A stretch of DNA of 29,079 nucleotides from NCBI GenBank assembly GCA_025998595.1, contig BNWE01000007.1, positions 1-29,079 of the forward strand, given 5' to 3'. Numbering within the stretch: the first letter of the stretch is position 1; each line of letters starts with the position of its first letter. Shown here piece by piece: positions 1 to 7,486 of this stretch. The notes under the pieces are model-generated. The model was given only the letters and a program-made list of their open reading frames with translations. It made no database searches and was not told where the DNA came from. Both the position numbers and the translations under genes were made by a program. The stretch comes from Alphaproteobacteria bacterium (lineage in GTDB: Bacteria > Pseudomonadota > Alphaproteobacteria > UBA3830).

Positions 1-1033
1 CGAGGAATCCACAACGAAAACCAAACCCCAGAGCCTGGGATGTTTCCGGCTCAAAGGAGAAGCTAGCGTCGTTCAATTGTAGTTTTACAAGACTGTCCTT
101 CAGTTTTCCATAATCAACCGTATCGACCGGAAAAATACTGCAGAACACCACCGGAATGCACGGCTTAAATCCAGGCAAAGCCTCTTTTGCTGGATTATTT
201 TCCTGAGTTATGGTATCTCCAACTCTGGCCTCTCCGACACTTTTTATGCCAGCGATAATATAGCCGATTTCTCCGCTTTTCAGTTCGGAAACTTCCGTTG
301 GTTTTGGAGAGAATATGCCGACTTTTTCAACCACATACGTCATACCAGCCGCCATAAGCTTCACCTTCATGCCGGATTTCACAGAACCGTCCTTTACGCG
401 CACCAGAGTGACGACTCCCATGTATGGATCGTACCAGCTGTCCACCAGCAGCGCTTTGAGCGGAGATGATTCTTCTCCTTTGGGAGCCGGCAACCTATGA
501 ACGAGCGCCTCCAGCACATCTTCTATGCCAATGCCAACTTTTGCGGATACATGAACGGCGTCTGAGCAGTCCAAACCGATGACGTCTTCTATTTGCTCGC
601 CAACTTTATCTATATCCGCAGCTGGCAGATCGATTTTGTTCAGCACAACAATTATTTCATGGTCATGTTCTAGAGCCTGGTAGACATTGGCCAGAGTTTG
701 TGCCTCCACTCCCTGTGTTGCGTCCACCACAAGAATTGAGCCTTCGCAGGCGGCAAGAGATCGGCTGACTTCGTAGGCAAAATCCACATGTCCCGGAGTA
801 TCCATAAGATTCAGCTGATAGCTGTCGCCATCTTTGGCCTTGTAATTCAGACGTACTGTCTGGGCTTTTATGGTAATGCCGCGTTCCCGCTCGATATCCA
901 TAGAATCCAACATCTGATCCCGGAATTCCCGGACTTCAATTGCACCACAAAACTGCATCAATCGATCAGCCAGAGTGGATTTCCCGTGATCTATGTGAGC
1001 AATAATAGCGAAATTTCTTATGCGTGATCTCAT
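1..1033 (-). CDS. lepA: Elongation factor 4 (LepA), N-terminal part, cut by window edge
   Basis: Ribosome-associated translational GTPase that acts on stalled or mistranslocated ribosomes. Translating the minus strand from ATG 1033 gives [20 protein letters not shown], with the P-loop AHIDHGKST at about residues 12-20, then [12 protein letters not shown] (switch I), [16 protein letters not shown] (switch II) and [10 protein letters not shown] (G4). The order and wording are typical of LepA rather than EF-G. About 344 of the roughly 600 usual residues are present; the rest lies beyond position 1. The ATG overlaps the pheT stop codon (ATGA, 1030-1033), so it is probably translationally coupled and co-transcribed with pheS-pheT. 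No strong ribosome binding site is visible apart from weak GAG-rich sequence within the pheT end. No frame defect was seen. Confidence 0.97.
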   Translation of the reverse strand, partial: MRSRIRNFAIIAHIDHGKSTLADRLMQFCGAIEVREFRDQMLDSMDIERERGITIKAQTVRLNYKAKDGDSYQLNLMDTPGHVDFAYEVSRSLAACEGSILVVDATQGVEAQTLANVYQALEHDHEIIVVLNKIDLPAADIDKVGEQIEDVIGLDCSDAVHVSAKVGIGIEDVLEALVHRLPAPKGEESSPLKALLVDSWYDPYMGVVTLVRVKDGSVKSGMKVKLMAAGMTYVVEKVGIFSPKPTEVSELKSGEIGYIIAGIKSVGEARVGDTITQENNPAKEALPGFKPCIPVVFCSIFPVDTVDYGKLKDSLVKLQLNDASFSFEPETSQALGFGFRCGFL

Positions 1034-3408
1034 TTTTTTCTCAACTCTCCGCCTGCTTCTTCCATAAGCTTTATTATTTTATCAGATATTACCTGCGCTT
1101 CATTTTCGGTCAATGTTCGATCAACGGCATCCAGCATAACCGTGATTCCAATTGATCTTTTTCCGTCTTCCATAACAAACGAATCAAAAACGTCCGCCTT
1201 CGCGATTTTTTTATCCACCTTGTATATGGACCACAAAATAGATCCAATAGCGGCAGTTGGAGCAAATGTAAAAGAAAAATCCCGATTGATTTTAGGAAAT
1301 ACTTTGTCGTTATATTTGATACTTTTCTGGGGCGGATCAAAACTATCCATCACTAATTCGAAACATGCTACAGCTTCGTTCATGGAAAACAATTTGTTTA
1401 TTTTCGGATGTAGCTCCCCAAAATGCCCAACTTTTCTCTTGCCAATATATATTGTACCACTTCGGGAAGGATGATAATAGGACGGAGCATCTTGTTTTAC
1501 GACCACGTCCTTTTCGGCTATATCAAAATAGCCAAGTGCAGCCATGAGATCGTTTTTTGCATCGAATACATTTACTTTTCTATCTTTATTAGCCCACGAT
1601 CTATCCTGAAAATTCCCAGCACGAAGCCCGGATATGTGTGTTTCCTGCATACAGGCATCGAAAAACACATTGCCCGACTCGCAGAGTTCAACGTGGGATT
1701 GTCCATAGTTCAGGGATCTAAGCGCCGCCAAAATCAAGCTCGGAATTATAGAGGGCCTCATGGCACTAAGCTCTTCACTGATTGGATTCAACAGCTGGAT
1801 GACCTTCTTTTTTTCCTTAAATGCATCGGCATAGTTAGATTTTATGAATGAATACGACACAACTTCCGATAAGCCACCAGAAACCAAAAGACGCTTTACC
1901 GCCATTATGGTATTTTCGCGTTTGAGACCGATATCATCAATGTTTATGGAAGTATCAAACTTACATTCAGGAATATTATCAAATCCCACTATGCGGAATA
2001 CTTCCTCGATCAGGTCTTCTTCTATGCTGAGATCAGATCTCCAGCTGGGCACCAGAAACGAAGATGATTCGCCGGACGAGCTGACTTCCTTCAGACCTAG
2101 TTTCAACAGTATCTTCTTTGCATTTCCCCAATCCATCTCATAGCCGGCTATGAGATCTAATTTTTTCTTGGTTAGCCGAATGGATCTATCAATATGCGGA
2201 TGAGTACCAACTACGCAAATATTGCTGGCTGTCCCTCCGCATACGTCTATAATTGCTCTGGTCACAGCCTCTAGACCAGGCACGCAGGAATCGCGATCTA
2301 TGCCTCTCTCGTTTCTGGTGCGAGAATCACTGGTGATGTCTAAAAATGTACCAGTTCTTGATATAAAAATCGGATCGAAAAGACCAGATTCCACGAGAAT
2401 GTCCGTTGTGTTTTCGTCACAGGCTGTTTTTATTCCCCCCATGACTCCCAGCAAACATACGATATCCTTTTCATCTGCCGCCACCAGCATATCCTGATGT
2501 AAAATGTGTCTATTGCCTTTTAAATCCAGAAATCTCTCCTTATTTTTGGCAAATCGAATGCTTAGTTCTCCGCTTATTTTGTTTAAATCGTATATATGCA
2601 GAGGACGTCCGCTATCCATAAGCCAGAGATTCGATAGATCCACCACCGATGATATACTGTTCATGCCAACAGTCCGAAACAAAGACTGAAGCCACTCGGG
2701 ACTTTTGCCGTTTTTTATTCCACGAATGACGCGAAACGCTATTACTGGAGCATATCTACTGCAGGCGTCATTATTTTCATAATTTATATGCATAGGGAAT
2801 TCAAACGAGCTTTGGCATGATATCTCTTCGCCAACTATAAATTTCCCTGCACCAGCTGCTGCCAAATCCCGTGCAATTCCTCTAATGGAGAAACAATCAC
2901 CTCGGTTTGGAGTAATGGAGATATCAAGAATACCTCCATCGAATCCAAGAGCTTCTCCAACAGGAGTTGACAGATCAATATCGGAGCCGAGATCTATTAT
3001 TCCGTGACTTTCGTTCCCAGATTGCAATGACAGCTCATCATAGGAGCACATCATTCCTTCGCTCTCTATTCCACGAATTTTACTTTTGGAAAGCACTTCG
3101 TTTGAGCAGGGAATTAGCGCACCCGGCTGCGCCAATACCGCAGTTAAGCCTTCGTGTACATTGCTGGCTCCACAGACAATCCTATGCTTTATTCCGTGAG
3201 CATCTGATACAATACATACGTTCAATCTATCTGCGTTTGGATGCCGCTCCACACGTTCTATGCGAGCCAATTTGAAATTTTTAAACATCTGCCTAGGATC
3301 GCAGCAACTCTCAACCTCTAAACCTATGGTTGTTAATTTTTTGGCAATTTGATATAGATCCAAATCCGTTTCCAGATGACGTTTCAACCAATTCAATGTA
3401 AAACGCAT
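1030..3408 (-). CDS. pheT: Phenylalanyl-tRNA synthetase beta chain
   Basis: Beta subunit of the (alpha-beta)2 enzyme that charges tRNA-Phe. The 792-residue length is normal for bacteria. Seen in order: N-terminal [13 protein letters not shown]; an EMAP-II-like tRNA-binding domain at about 40-150 ([20 protein letters not shown]); the conserved [19 protein letters not shown] near 165-180; B3/B4 editing and B5 domains in the middle; the catalytic-like core ([36 protein letters not shown]); and a C-terminal ferredoxin-fold anticodon-binding domain from about residue 700 ([12 protein letters not shown]). ATG 3408 has a good upstream GAGGAG with 8-nt spacing. It follows pheS after 28 bp and overlaps lepA by four bases, giving a pheS-pheT-lepA operon. 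Confidence 0.97.
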   Translation of the reverse strand: MRFTLNWLKRHLETDLDLYQIAKKLTTIGLEVESCCDPRQMFKNFKLARIERVERHPNADRLNVCIVSDAHGIKHRIVCGASNVHEGLTAVLAQPGALIPCSNEVLSKSKIRGIESEGMMCSYDELSLQSGNESHGIIDLGSDIDLSTPVGEALGFDGGILDISITPNRGDCFSIRGIARDLAAAGAGKFIVGEEISCQSSFEFPMHINYENNDACSRYAPVIAFRVIRGIKNGKSPEWLQSLFRTVGMNSISSVVDLSNLWLMDSGRPLHIYDLNKISGELSIRFAKNKERFLDLKGNRHILHQDMLVAADEKDIVCLLGVMGGIKTACDENTTDILVESGLFDPIFISRTGTFLDITSDSRTRNERGIDRDSCVPGLEAVTRAIIDVCGGTASNICVVGTHPHIDRSIRLTKKKLDLIAGYEMDWGNAKKILLKLGLKEVSSSGESSSFLVPSWRSDLSIEEDLIEEVFRIVGFDNIPECKFDTSINIDDIGLKRENTIMAVKRLLVSGGLSEVVSYSFIKSNYADAFKEKKKVIQLLNPISEELSAMRPSIIPSLILAALRSLNYGQSHVELCESGNVFFDACMQETHISGLRAGNFQDRSWANKDRKVNVFDAKNDLMAALGYFDIAEKDVVVKQDAPSYYHPSRSGTIYIGKRKVGHFGELHPKINKLFSMNEAVACFELVMDSFDPPQKSIKYNDKVFPKINRDFSFTFAPTAAIGSILWSIYKVDKKIAKADVFDSFVMEDGKRSIGITVMLDAVDRTLTENEAQVISDKIIKLMEEAGGELRKK

Positions 3409-3436
3409 TACACATACTCCTCAATAAAAACTATAT

Positions 3437-4489
3437 TTACCTAACCGCCTGATTAAATCCGAACCTGCTTCTCCAGCGTTCGTTTGATTCGAAATAGCTA
3501 CGAAGATCTGGTATTCCGTATTTCAATGATGCCATTCGTTCAAGCCCGAATCCGAAAGCAAATCCCTGATATGTATTCGAATCAATACCACCGTATTTCA
3601 GGACATTTGGATGAACCATGCCTGCTCCACCTACTTCAAGCCACTTGTCTCCAGATCCAAATATCATCCGTCCATCTTTGATTTCATAATTCATATCGAT
3701 TTCTGCAGATGGCTCCGTAAATGGGAAAAAGCTTGGTCTTAAACGTAATTCTAAATTCGGAGCGGAGAAAAACTTCTTTAGAAAATCTCCGATAAACCAC
3801 TTCATATTTGCGAAATTGACGTTTTTATCCACCATAAGACACTCGACCTGATCAAACATCGGAGTATGAGTTGCATCATAATCACTGCGAAACACTCGTC
3901 CCATCGCAAAAATCCTAAGAGGAGGTTTGCTTGCTAGCATTGCGCGAGTTTGCACCGGCGATGTGTGCGTTCGCAATAATTTACGTCCGTTCTCATCTGC
4001 GCCCATATTTGTGTAAAACGTATCATGCATTGTGCGGGCTGGATGATGATCTGGCGTATTCATCGTCGTAAAGTTATAGTATTCGCTTTCTATATCCGGC
4101 CCATCTGCAAGCTTGAATCCATAGGATGACATTATGGTGGAAACTTCTTCCATTACTTTCGTCAGCGGATGGATTGTTCCAGACTGACGTGACGGTGAAG
4201 GCATTGTTACATCAACGAATTCCGATGCCAATCGATCCTCCAGCTGTATCATCTCCAGTTCAGCAAATTTTGCATTCATATGAGTTGCCACCGAATCTTT
4301 GACTGCATTGATCTTTGCACCAACCTGCCGTTTCTCTTCGTCGGACAGCCCCTTCAGTTTCTTGAGCATCTCAGTGATTTTGCCATTCCTTCCAAAGATG
4401 GCGTTTTTTATTTGATCTAATTTTTTTAAATCATCACATGCTGTTATTTCAAACAAACATGTGGCCAATAATCTATCAAGCTCAGACAT
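3437..4489 (-). CDS. pheS: Phenylalanyl-tRNA synthetase alpha chain
   Basis: Catalytic alpha subunit (350 residues) of Phe-tRNA synthetase, partner of the adjacent pheT. An N-terminal coiled-coil tRNA-binding region (about 1-90) is followed by the class II core: HHPARTMHDTFY, motif 2 FRSDYDATHTPMFDQVE (about 199-215), KWLEVGGAGMVHPNVL, and motif 3 GFAFGFGLERMASLKYGIPDLR. I choose ATG 4489 because GGAG lies 6 nt upstream; a longer frame from GTG 4522 is open but would start inside the likely -10 box. Odd point: the family consensus PMFHQVEG reads PMFDQVEC here, with His to Asp and Gly to Cys next to the active site. The frame is otherwise intact and well conserved, so the protein is probably functional. 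Confidence 0.96.
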   Translation of the reverse strand: MSELDRLLATCLFEITACDDLKKLDQIKNAIFGRNGKITEMLKKLKGLSDEEKRQVGAKINAVKDSVATHMNAKFAELEMIQLEDRLASEFVDVTMPSPSRQSGTIHPLTKVMEEVSTIMSSYGFKLADGPDIESEYYNFTTMNTPDHHPARTMHDTFYTNMGADENGRKLLRTHTSPVQTRAMLASKPPLRIFAMGRVFRSDYDATHTPMFDQVECLMVDKNVNFANMKWFIGDFLKKFFSAPNLELRLRPSFFPFTEPSAEIDMNYEIKDGRMIFGSGDKWLEVGGAGMVHPNVLKYGGIDSNTYQGFAFGFGLERMASLKYGIPDLRSYFESNERWRSRFGFNQAVR

Positions 4490-4520
4490 TAATAACTCCA
4501 ATCTCTCCACACAACGCACC

Positions 4521-4529
4521 ACTATAGCA
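4521..4529 (-). promoter_or_regulatory. Extended -10 promoter for pheS-pheT-lepA
   Basis: On the minus strand the sequence TGCTATAGT is an extended -10 element (TGnTATAnT) about 32 nt before the pheS ATG at 4489. No convincing -35 hexamer is seen 17 bp upstream, which fits an extended -10 promoter. It lies in the 209-bp gap between pheS and the divergent hydrolase gene. The remainder of that gap is AT-rich and shows no gene or attenuator-like leader peptide that I can recognise. Confidence 0.45.
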
Positions 4530-4698
4530 TGCTAACCAAAATAAAAAAGACAATTAAAGAAAGAATAATTTTGAAGTTTACCGCAAAAGTACTTGCAAAA
4601 AAGAATTTAGACACTACTTTAATGCTATGAGCTAAATGTTATACAAAAAATTATTGTGATGCAATAGATGGTTTTACAAAACAGTAGGAGATTTTAAA

Positions 4699-5355
4699 AT
4701 GCCAGAAATAGTTTTAGCGGGACATGCGGGAAGAATCGAAGCACGATATCACCACAGCAAAGATCCCAATGCTCCGTTGGTTATAGTTCTACACCCGAAT
4801 CCTCTTCAGGGAGGAACAATGAACAACCGCGTGACGTTAACGTTATATAGTGCGTTCATTGAAAGTGGTTTTTCCGCCATACGATTTAACTTCCGTGGCG
4901 TGGGAAAATCCGAAGGCAGCTACGATAATGGCGAGGGTGAGCTAACCGATACCGCCGCCGTTTTGGATTGGATACAATCCATAAACCAAGGAAAGCGAGA
5001 ACTGTGGATCGCCGGATTTTCGTTCGGAGCACTCATTGGTATGCAGCTTCTCATGAGACGTCCGGAAATTGCCGGCTTTGTTTCCGTATGTCCTCCAACA
5101 AACCTCTATGACTTTTCGTTTTTGGCTCCTTGTCCGGTTTCAGGGATGATAATAAATGGAGAAAACGATGAGATTTGTCCGATTCTCAATGTGAACAAAC
5201 TCGTGGACAAACTTAACTCCCAGAGAGGTATTTCCATAGATTATCGATTAATTTCTGATTGTGATCATTCGTTTAAAAATCATTTGGATACCATAAAAAA
5301 TTATGTTATGGAATATATAGGAGCGAGATACACAAAAATGGCCGTGAACTTGTAA
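4699..5355 (+). CDS. Alpha/beta hydrolase (COG2945-like)
   Basis: Predicted cytoplasmic serine hydrolase of 218 residues; the substrate is unknown. The alpha/beta-hydrolase landmarks are clear: oxyanion strand VIVLHPNPLQGGTMNN (about 28-43), FNFRGVGKSEGSYDNGEGE (about 64-81), nucleophile elbow GFSFG with Ser108, acid loop INGENDEICP with Asp157, and SDCDHSFKNH with His190. The wording HPNPLQGGTMNN and FRGVGxSEGxYDxGxGE is typical of the small predicted hydrolase family COG2945. The start ATG 4699 has AGGAG upstream at good spacing. It is the first gene of the plus-strand run and ends 26 bp before tyrS. Function in vivo cannot be inferred from its neighbours. Confidence 0.9.
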   Translation: MPEIVLAGHAGRIEARYHHSKDPNAPLVIVLHPNPLQGGTMNNRVTLTLYSAFIESGFSAIRFNFRGVGKSEGSYDNGEGELTDTAAVLDWIQSINQGKRELWIAGFSFGALIGMQLLMRRPEIAGFVSVCPPTNLYDFSFLAPCPVSGMIINGENDEICPILNVNKLVDKLNSQRGISIDYRLISDCDHSFKNHLDTIKNYVMEYIGARYTKMAVNL

Positions 5356-5381
5356 AAAATTGTTATTGGTGATGGGTGTGC

Positions 5382-6638
5382 ATGGAATATAAATCTTCTT
5401 TTTTGAATGAAGCGAGCGCTCGTGGTTTTCTGTACCAGTTTACGAATCTAGAAGAAATGGATGAGTATCTGAGTTCCGGAACGGGATGCGCATATGTGGG
5501 ATTCGATATAACTGCAAAAAGTCTCCATGTGGGCAGCTTCATTCCGATTTCGCTGTTGCGCCTGTTCCAGAAGCACGGTCACAAGCCGGTTGTGGTTGTG
5601 GGCGGTGGAACAACCAAAATAGGAGATCCTTCGTTTCGAAATACCATGCGCCCCATACTGAGCGACGAGCAAATTGCGGAAAATATGGAAGGCATAAAAT
5701 CATGTCTGCTGCCGTTTTTGAAATTTGGAGATAGCGAATCCGACGCTATAATGGTGGACAATGCCGATTGGCTGGATAAATTGGAATATATTCCGTTTCT
5801 TCGCGATACCGGAAAGTATTTTTCCATCAATAGAATGATCGGATTTGATTCCGTAAAATCCAAGTTGACGGAAAACAATTCTCTGAGCTTTTTGGAATTC
5901 AATTACATGATCCTGCAAGCTTACGACTTCTGCAAATTGTATCAGGAAAAAGGATGCCGAATCCAGTTCGGTGGGCAGGATCAATGGGGAAACATTGTTT
6001 GCGGTGTGGAGCTTGCCAAGAAAAAACTCGGTGTCGAAATTTTCGGCTGCACGTGTCCGCTATTGACCACCAGCGACGGCAAAAAAATGGGGAAGACCGC
6101 CAACGGAGCCGTTTGGTTATCCCGAGAGATGTTCAGTCCATACGATTTTTGGCAGTACTGGAGAAACATAGATGACGCCGACGTTATAAAAATGATGCGC
6201 CTATTTAGCGATATGAGTCTGGACGAAATCAAAAAAATGGAATCCCTACAGGGACAGGAACTAAACGAAATAAAGAAACTTTTGGCGGATGAACTTACGG
6301 CTAGGGTTCACAGCGAAAATTCACTTAATGCAGTGCGTAAATCCGTTAGTGGCTTGTTCGATGGAGATTTGGGAGATATCGAAAATCTAGTTTCAATTCC
6401 AAAATATGAATTAGCTGCAGCGGAAATCGATACAACTTCTGTCGTGGACATTCTTGTGAATGGCGGCATGTGCGAAAGCAGAGGCGATGCCAAAAGATTG
6501 CTGCGTGGTAGTGGTGTCCAGGCCAACGACGTTACAATAGACGAAAATTACAAAATATCTTCCGATTCCTTTGGCAAAGGTTTTCTAAAACTAAGTTTGG
6601 GAAAGAAAAAGCATATATTGGTTGTATTGAAATCATGA
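5382..6638 (+). CDS. tyrS: Tyrosyl-tRNA synthetase
   Basis: Class I synthetase charging tRNA-Tyr; 418 residues from ATG 5382, normal for the bacterial TyrRS family. The HIGH signature reads HVGS (49-52) within YVGFDITAKSLHVGSF; the tyrosine and ATP pocket is visible as QFGGQDQWGNI; the KMSKS loop reads KKMGKT at about 234-239. A C-terminal S4 RNA-binding domain covers roughly 345-415 (VNGGMCESRGDAKRLLRGSGV). A GTG at 5376, two codons earlier, is an alternative start; neither has a strong ribosome binding site. The stop overlaps the next gene's start (ATGA at 6635-6638), so the two are probably coupled. Confidence 0.97.
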   Translation: MEYKSSFLNEASARGFLYQFTNLEEMDEYLSSGTGCAYVGFDITAKSLHVGSFIPISLLRLFQKHGHKPVVVVGGGTTKIGDPSFRNTMRPILSDEQIAENMEGIKSCLLPFLKFGDSESDAIMVDNADWLDKLEYIPFLRDTGKYFSINRMIGFDSVKSKLTENNSLSFLEFNYMILQAYDFCKLYQEKGCRIQFGGQDQWGNIVCGVELAKKKLGVEIFGCTCPLLTTSDGKKMGKTANGAVWLSREMFSPYDFWQYWRNIDDADVIKMMRLFSDMSLDEIKKMESLQGQELNEIKKLLADELTARVHSENSLNAVRKSVSGLFDGDLGDIENLVSIPKYELAAAEIDTTSVVDILVNGGMCESRGDAKRLLRGSGVQANDVTIDENYKISSDSFGKGFLKLSLGKKKHILVVLKS

Positions 6639-7486
6639 AGGTGACGATACTCGGATGCGGATCTTCGGTAGGCGTTCCGTCCATGAAACACGGATGGGGT
6701 GACTGCGATGCTAACAACGAAAAAAACATTCGAACGCGATCTTCGATAATTCTGGAAACCGAAACGACGTCTCTCCTGATTGATATGTCTCCGGATTTGC
6801 GACAGCAATTGCTGAAGTACGGATCGTCCAAAATCGATGGCGTTATCTTTACTCACGAACACTACGATCATACCTGCGGAATAAACGAATTGCGTCCGGT
6901 ATTTTTTGGCACAGACCGAAGCCTGGAAGTATATTCCCGAAGTGAATTTCTTGAACCAATAAAAAAGATGTTCTACTATTTATTCGCCAGCGTGACGCTG
7001 GACCCGTTTTCTGTATCTTCTGAAAGGTATGCGAGTACTACTTGCGACATTGAAGCTGATTCAGCAAGAGAAAGTAGCGTCACGTCTGAGATATACAAGC
7101 CATACATAGTCGCAAACACAATTTTAGATGATTTTCAAATCGGAGATATATCTGGAATTTGCTTTGAGCAGGATCATGGCTATTCGAAATCGATGGGCAT
7201 ACGCGTCGGAAATTTCGCCTACACCACAGATGTCGTTTCGTTTCCCGAAGAGTCGTTTTCAAAATTATATGGACTGGATACCTGGATAGTTGGTTGTCTA
7301 GCTCCCGAAAAGAAATCAAATCACGCCGGTCTCGATACGGTGCTGAAATGGGTTGAAATGCTAGAACCAAAAATGACATATCTGACGCACATGAGCATTC
7401 ATATGGATTACGATCATCTGTTGACGATTTTACCGAGCAATGTTCGTCCAGCATATGATCAAATGCAGCTCGAGGTGAATATATAA
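6635..7486 (+). CDS. MBL-fold metallo-hydrolase, PhnP-like, with in-frame inserted element
   Basis: Metallo-beta-lactamase-fold hydrolase (283 residues) of the PhnP/cyclic-phosphodiesterase-like group. It begins MKVTILGCGSSVGVP and has the metal motif THEHYDH (His74, His76, Asp78, His79), a bridging aspartate in YTTDV, and a late metal histidine in LTHMSIHMDYDH. The family usually acts on phosphodiesters; the actual substrate is unknown. Residues about 118-151, between FYYLF and YKPYIVANTI, are an insertion absent from the usual fold. They correspond to the palindromic element listed separately, read here from its opposite strand. The start overlaps the tyrS stop and the stop overlaps the addB start (TAATG), indicating one operon. 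Confidence 0.88.
   Translation: MKVTILGCGSSVGVPSMKHGWGDCDANNEKNIRTRSSIILETETTSLLIDMSPDLRQQLLKYGSSKIDGVIFTHEHYDHTCGINELRPVFFGTDRSLEVYSRSEFLEPIKKMFYYLFASVTLDPFSVSSERYASTTCDIEADSARESSVTSEIYKPYIVANTILDDFQIGDISGICFEQDHGYSKSMGIRVGNFAYTTDVVSFPEESFSKLYGLDTWIVGCLAPEKKSNHAGLDTVLKWVEMLEPKMTYLTHMSIHMDYDHLLTILPSNVRPAYDQMQLEVNI
6987..7088 (-). repeat. Palindromic element inside MBL hydrolase gene, inverted orientation
   Basis: The copy starts with the perfect 15-bp palindrome CCAGCGTGACGCTGG (6987-7001) and ends in a worn AGCGTCACGTCTG. Between them, ACCCGTTTTCTG, CTGAAAGGTATGCGAGTA and TACTTGCGACATTGAAGC are the reverse complements of segments found in the addA and addB copies (for example GCTTCAACATCGCAAGTA and GCATACCTTTCAG). 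The element therefore sits in the opposite orientation relative to the host gene yet stays open, encoding ASVTLDPFSVSSERYAS and following residues. It inserts about 34 residues at a surface-loop position. Confidence 0.8.

Noticed and set aside
1110..3275. Many open frames antisense to pheT
   Set aside because: Shadow frames of a strongly conserved gene with no independent start signals or motifs.
4490..4522. GTG 4522 as the pheS start
   Set aside because: It overlaps the probable -10 box and lacks a Shine-Dalgarno sequence, while ATG 4489 has GGAG at 6 nt.
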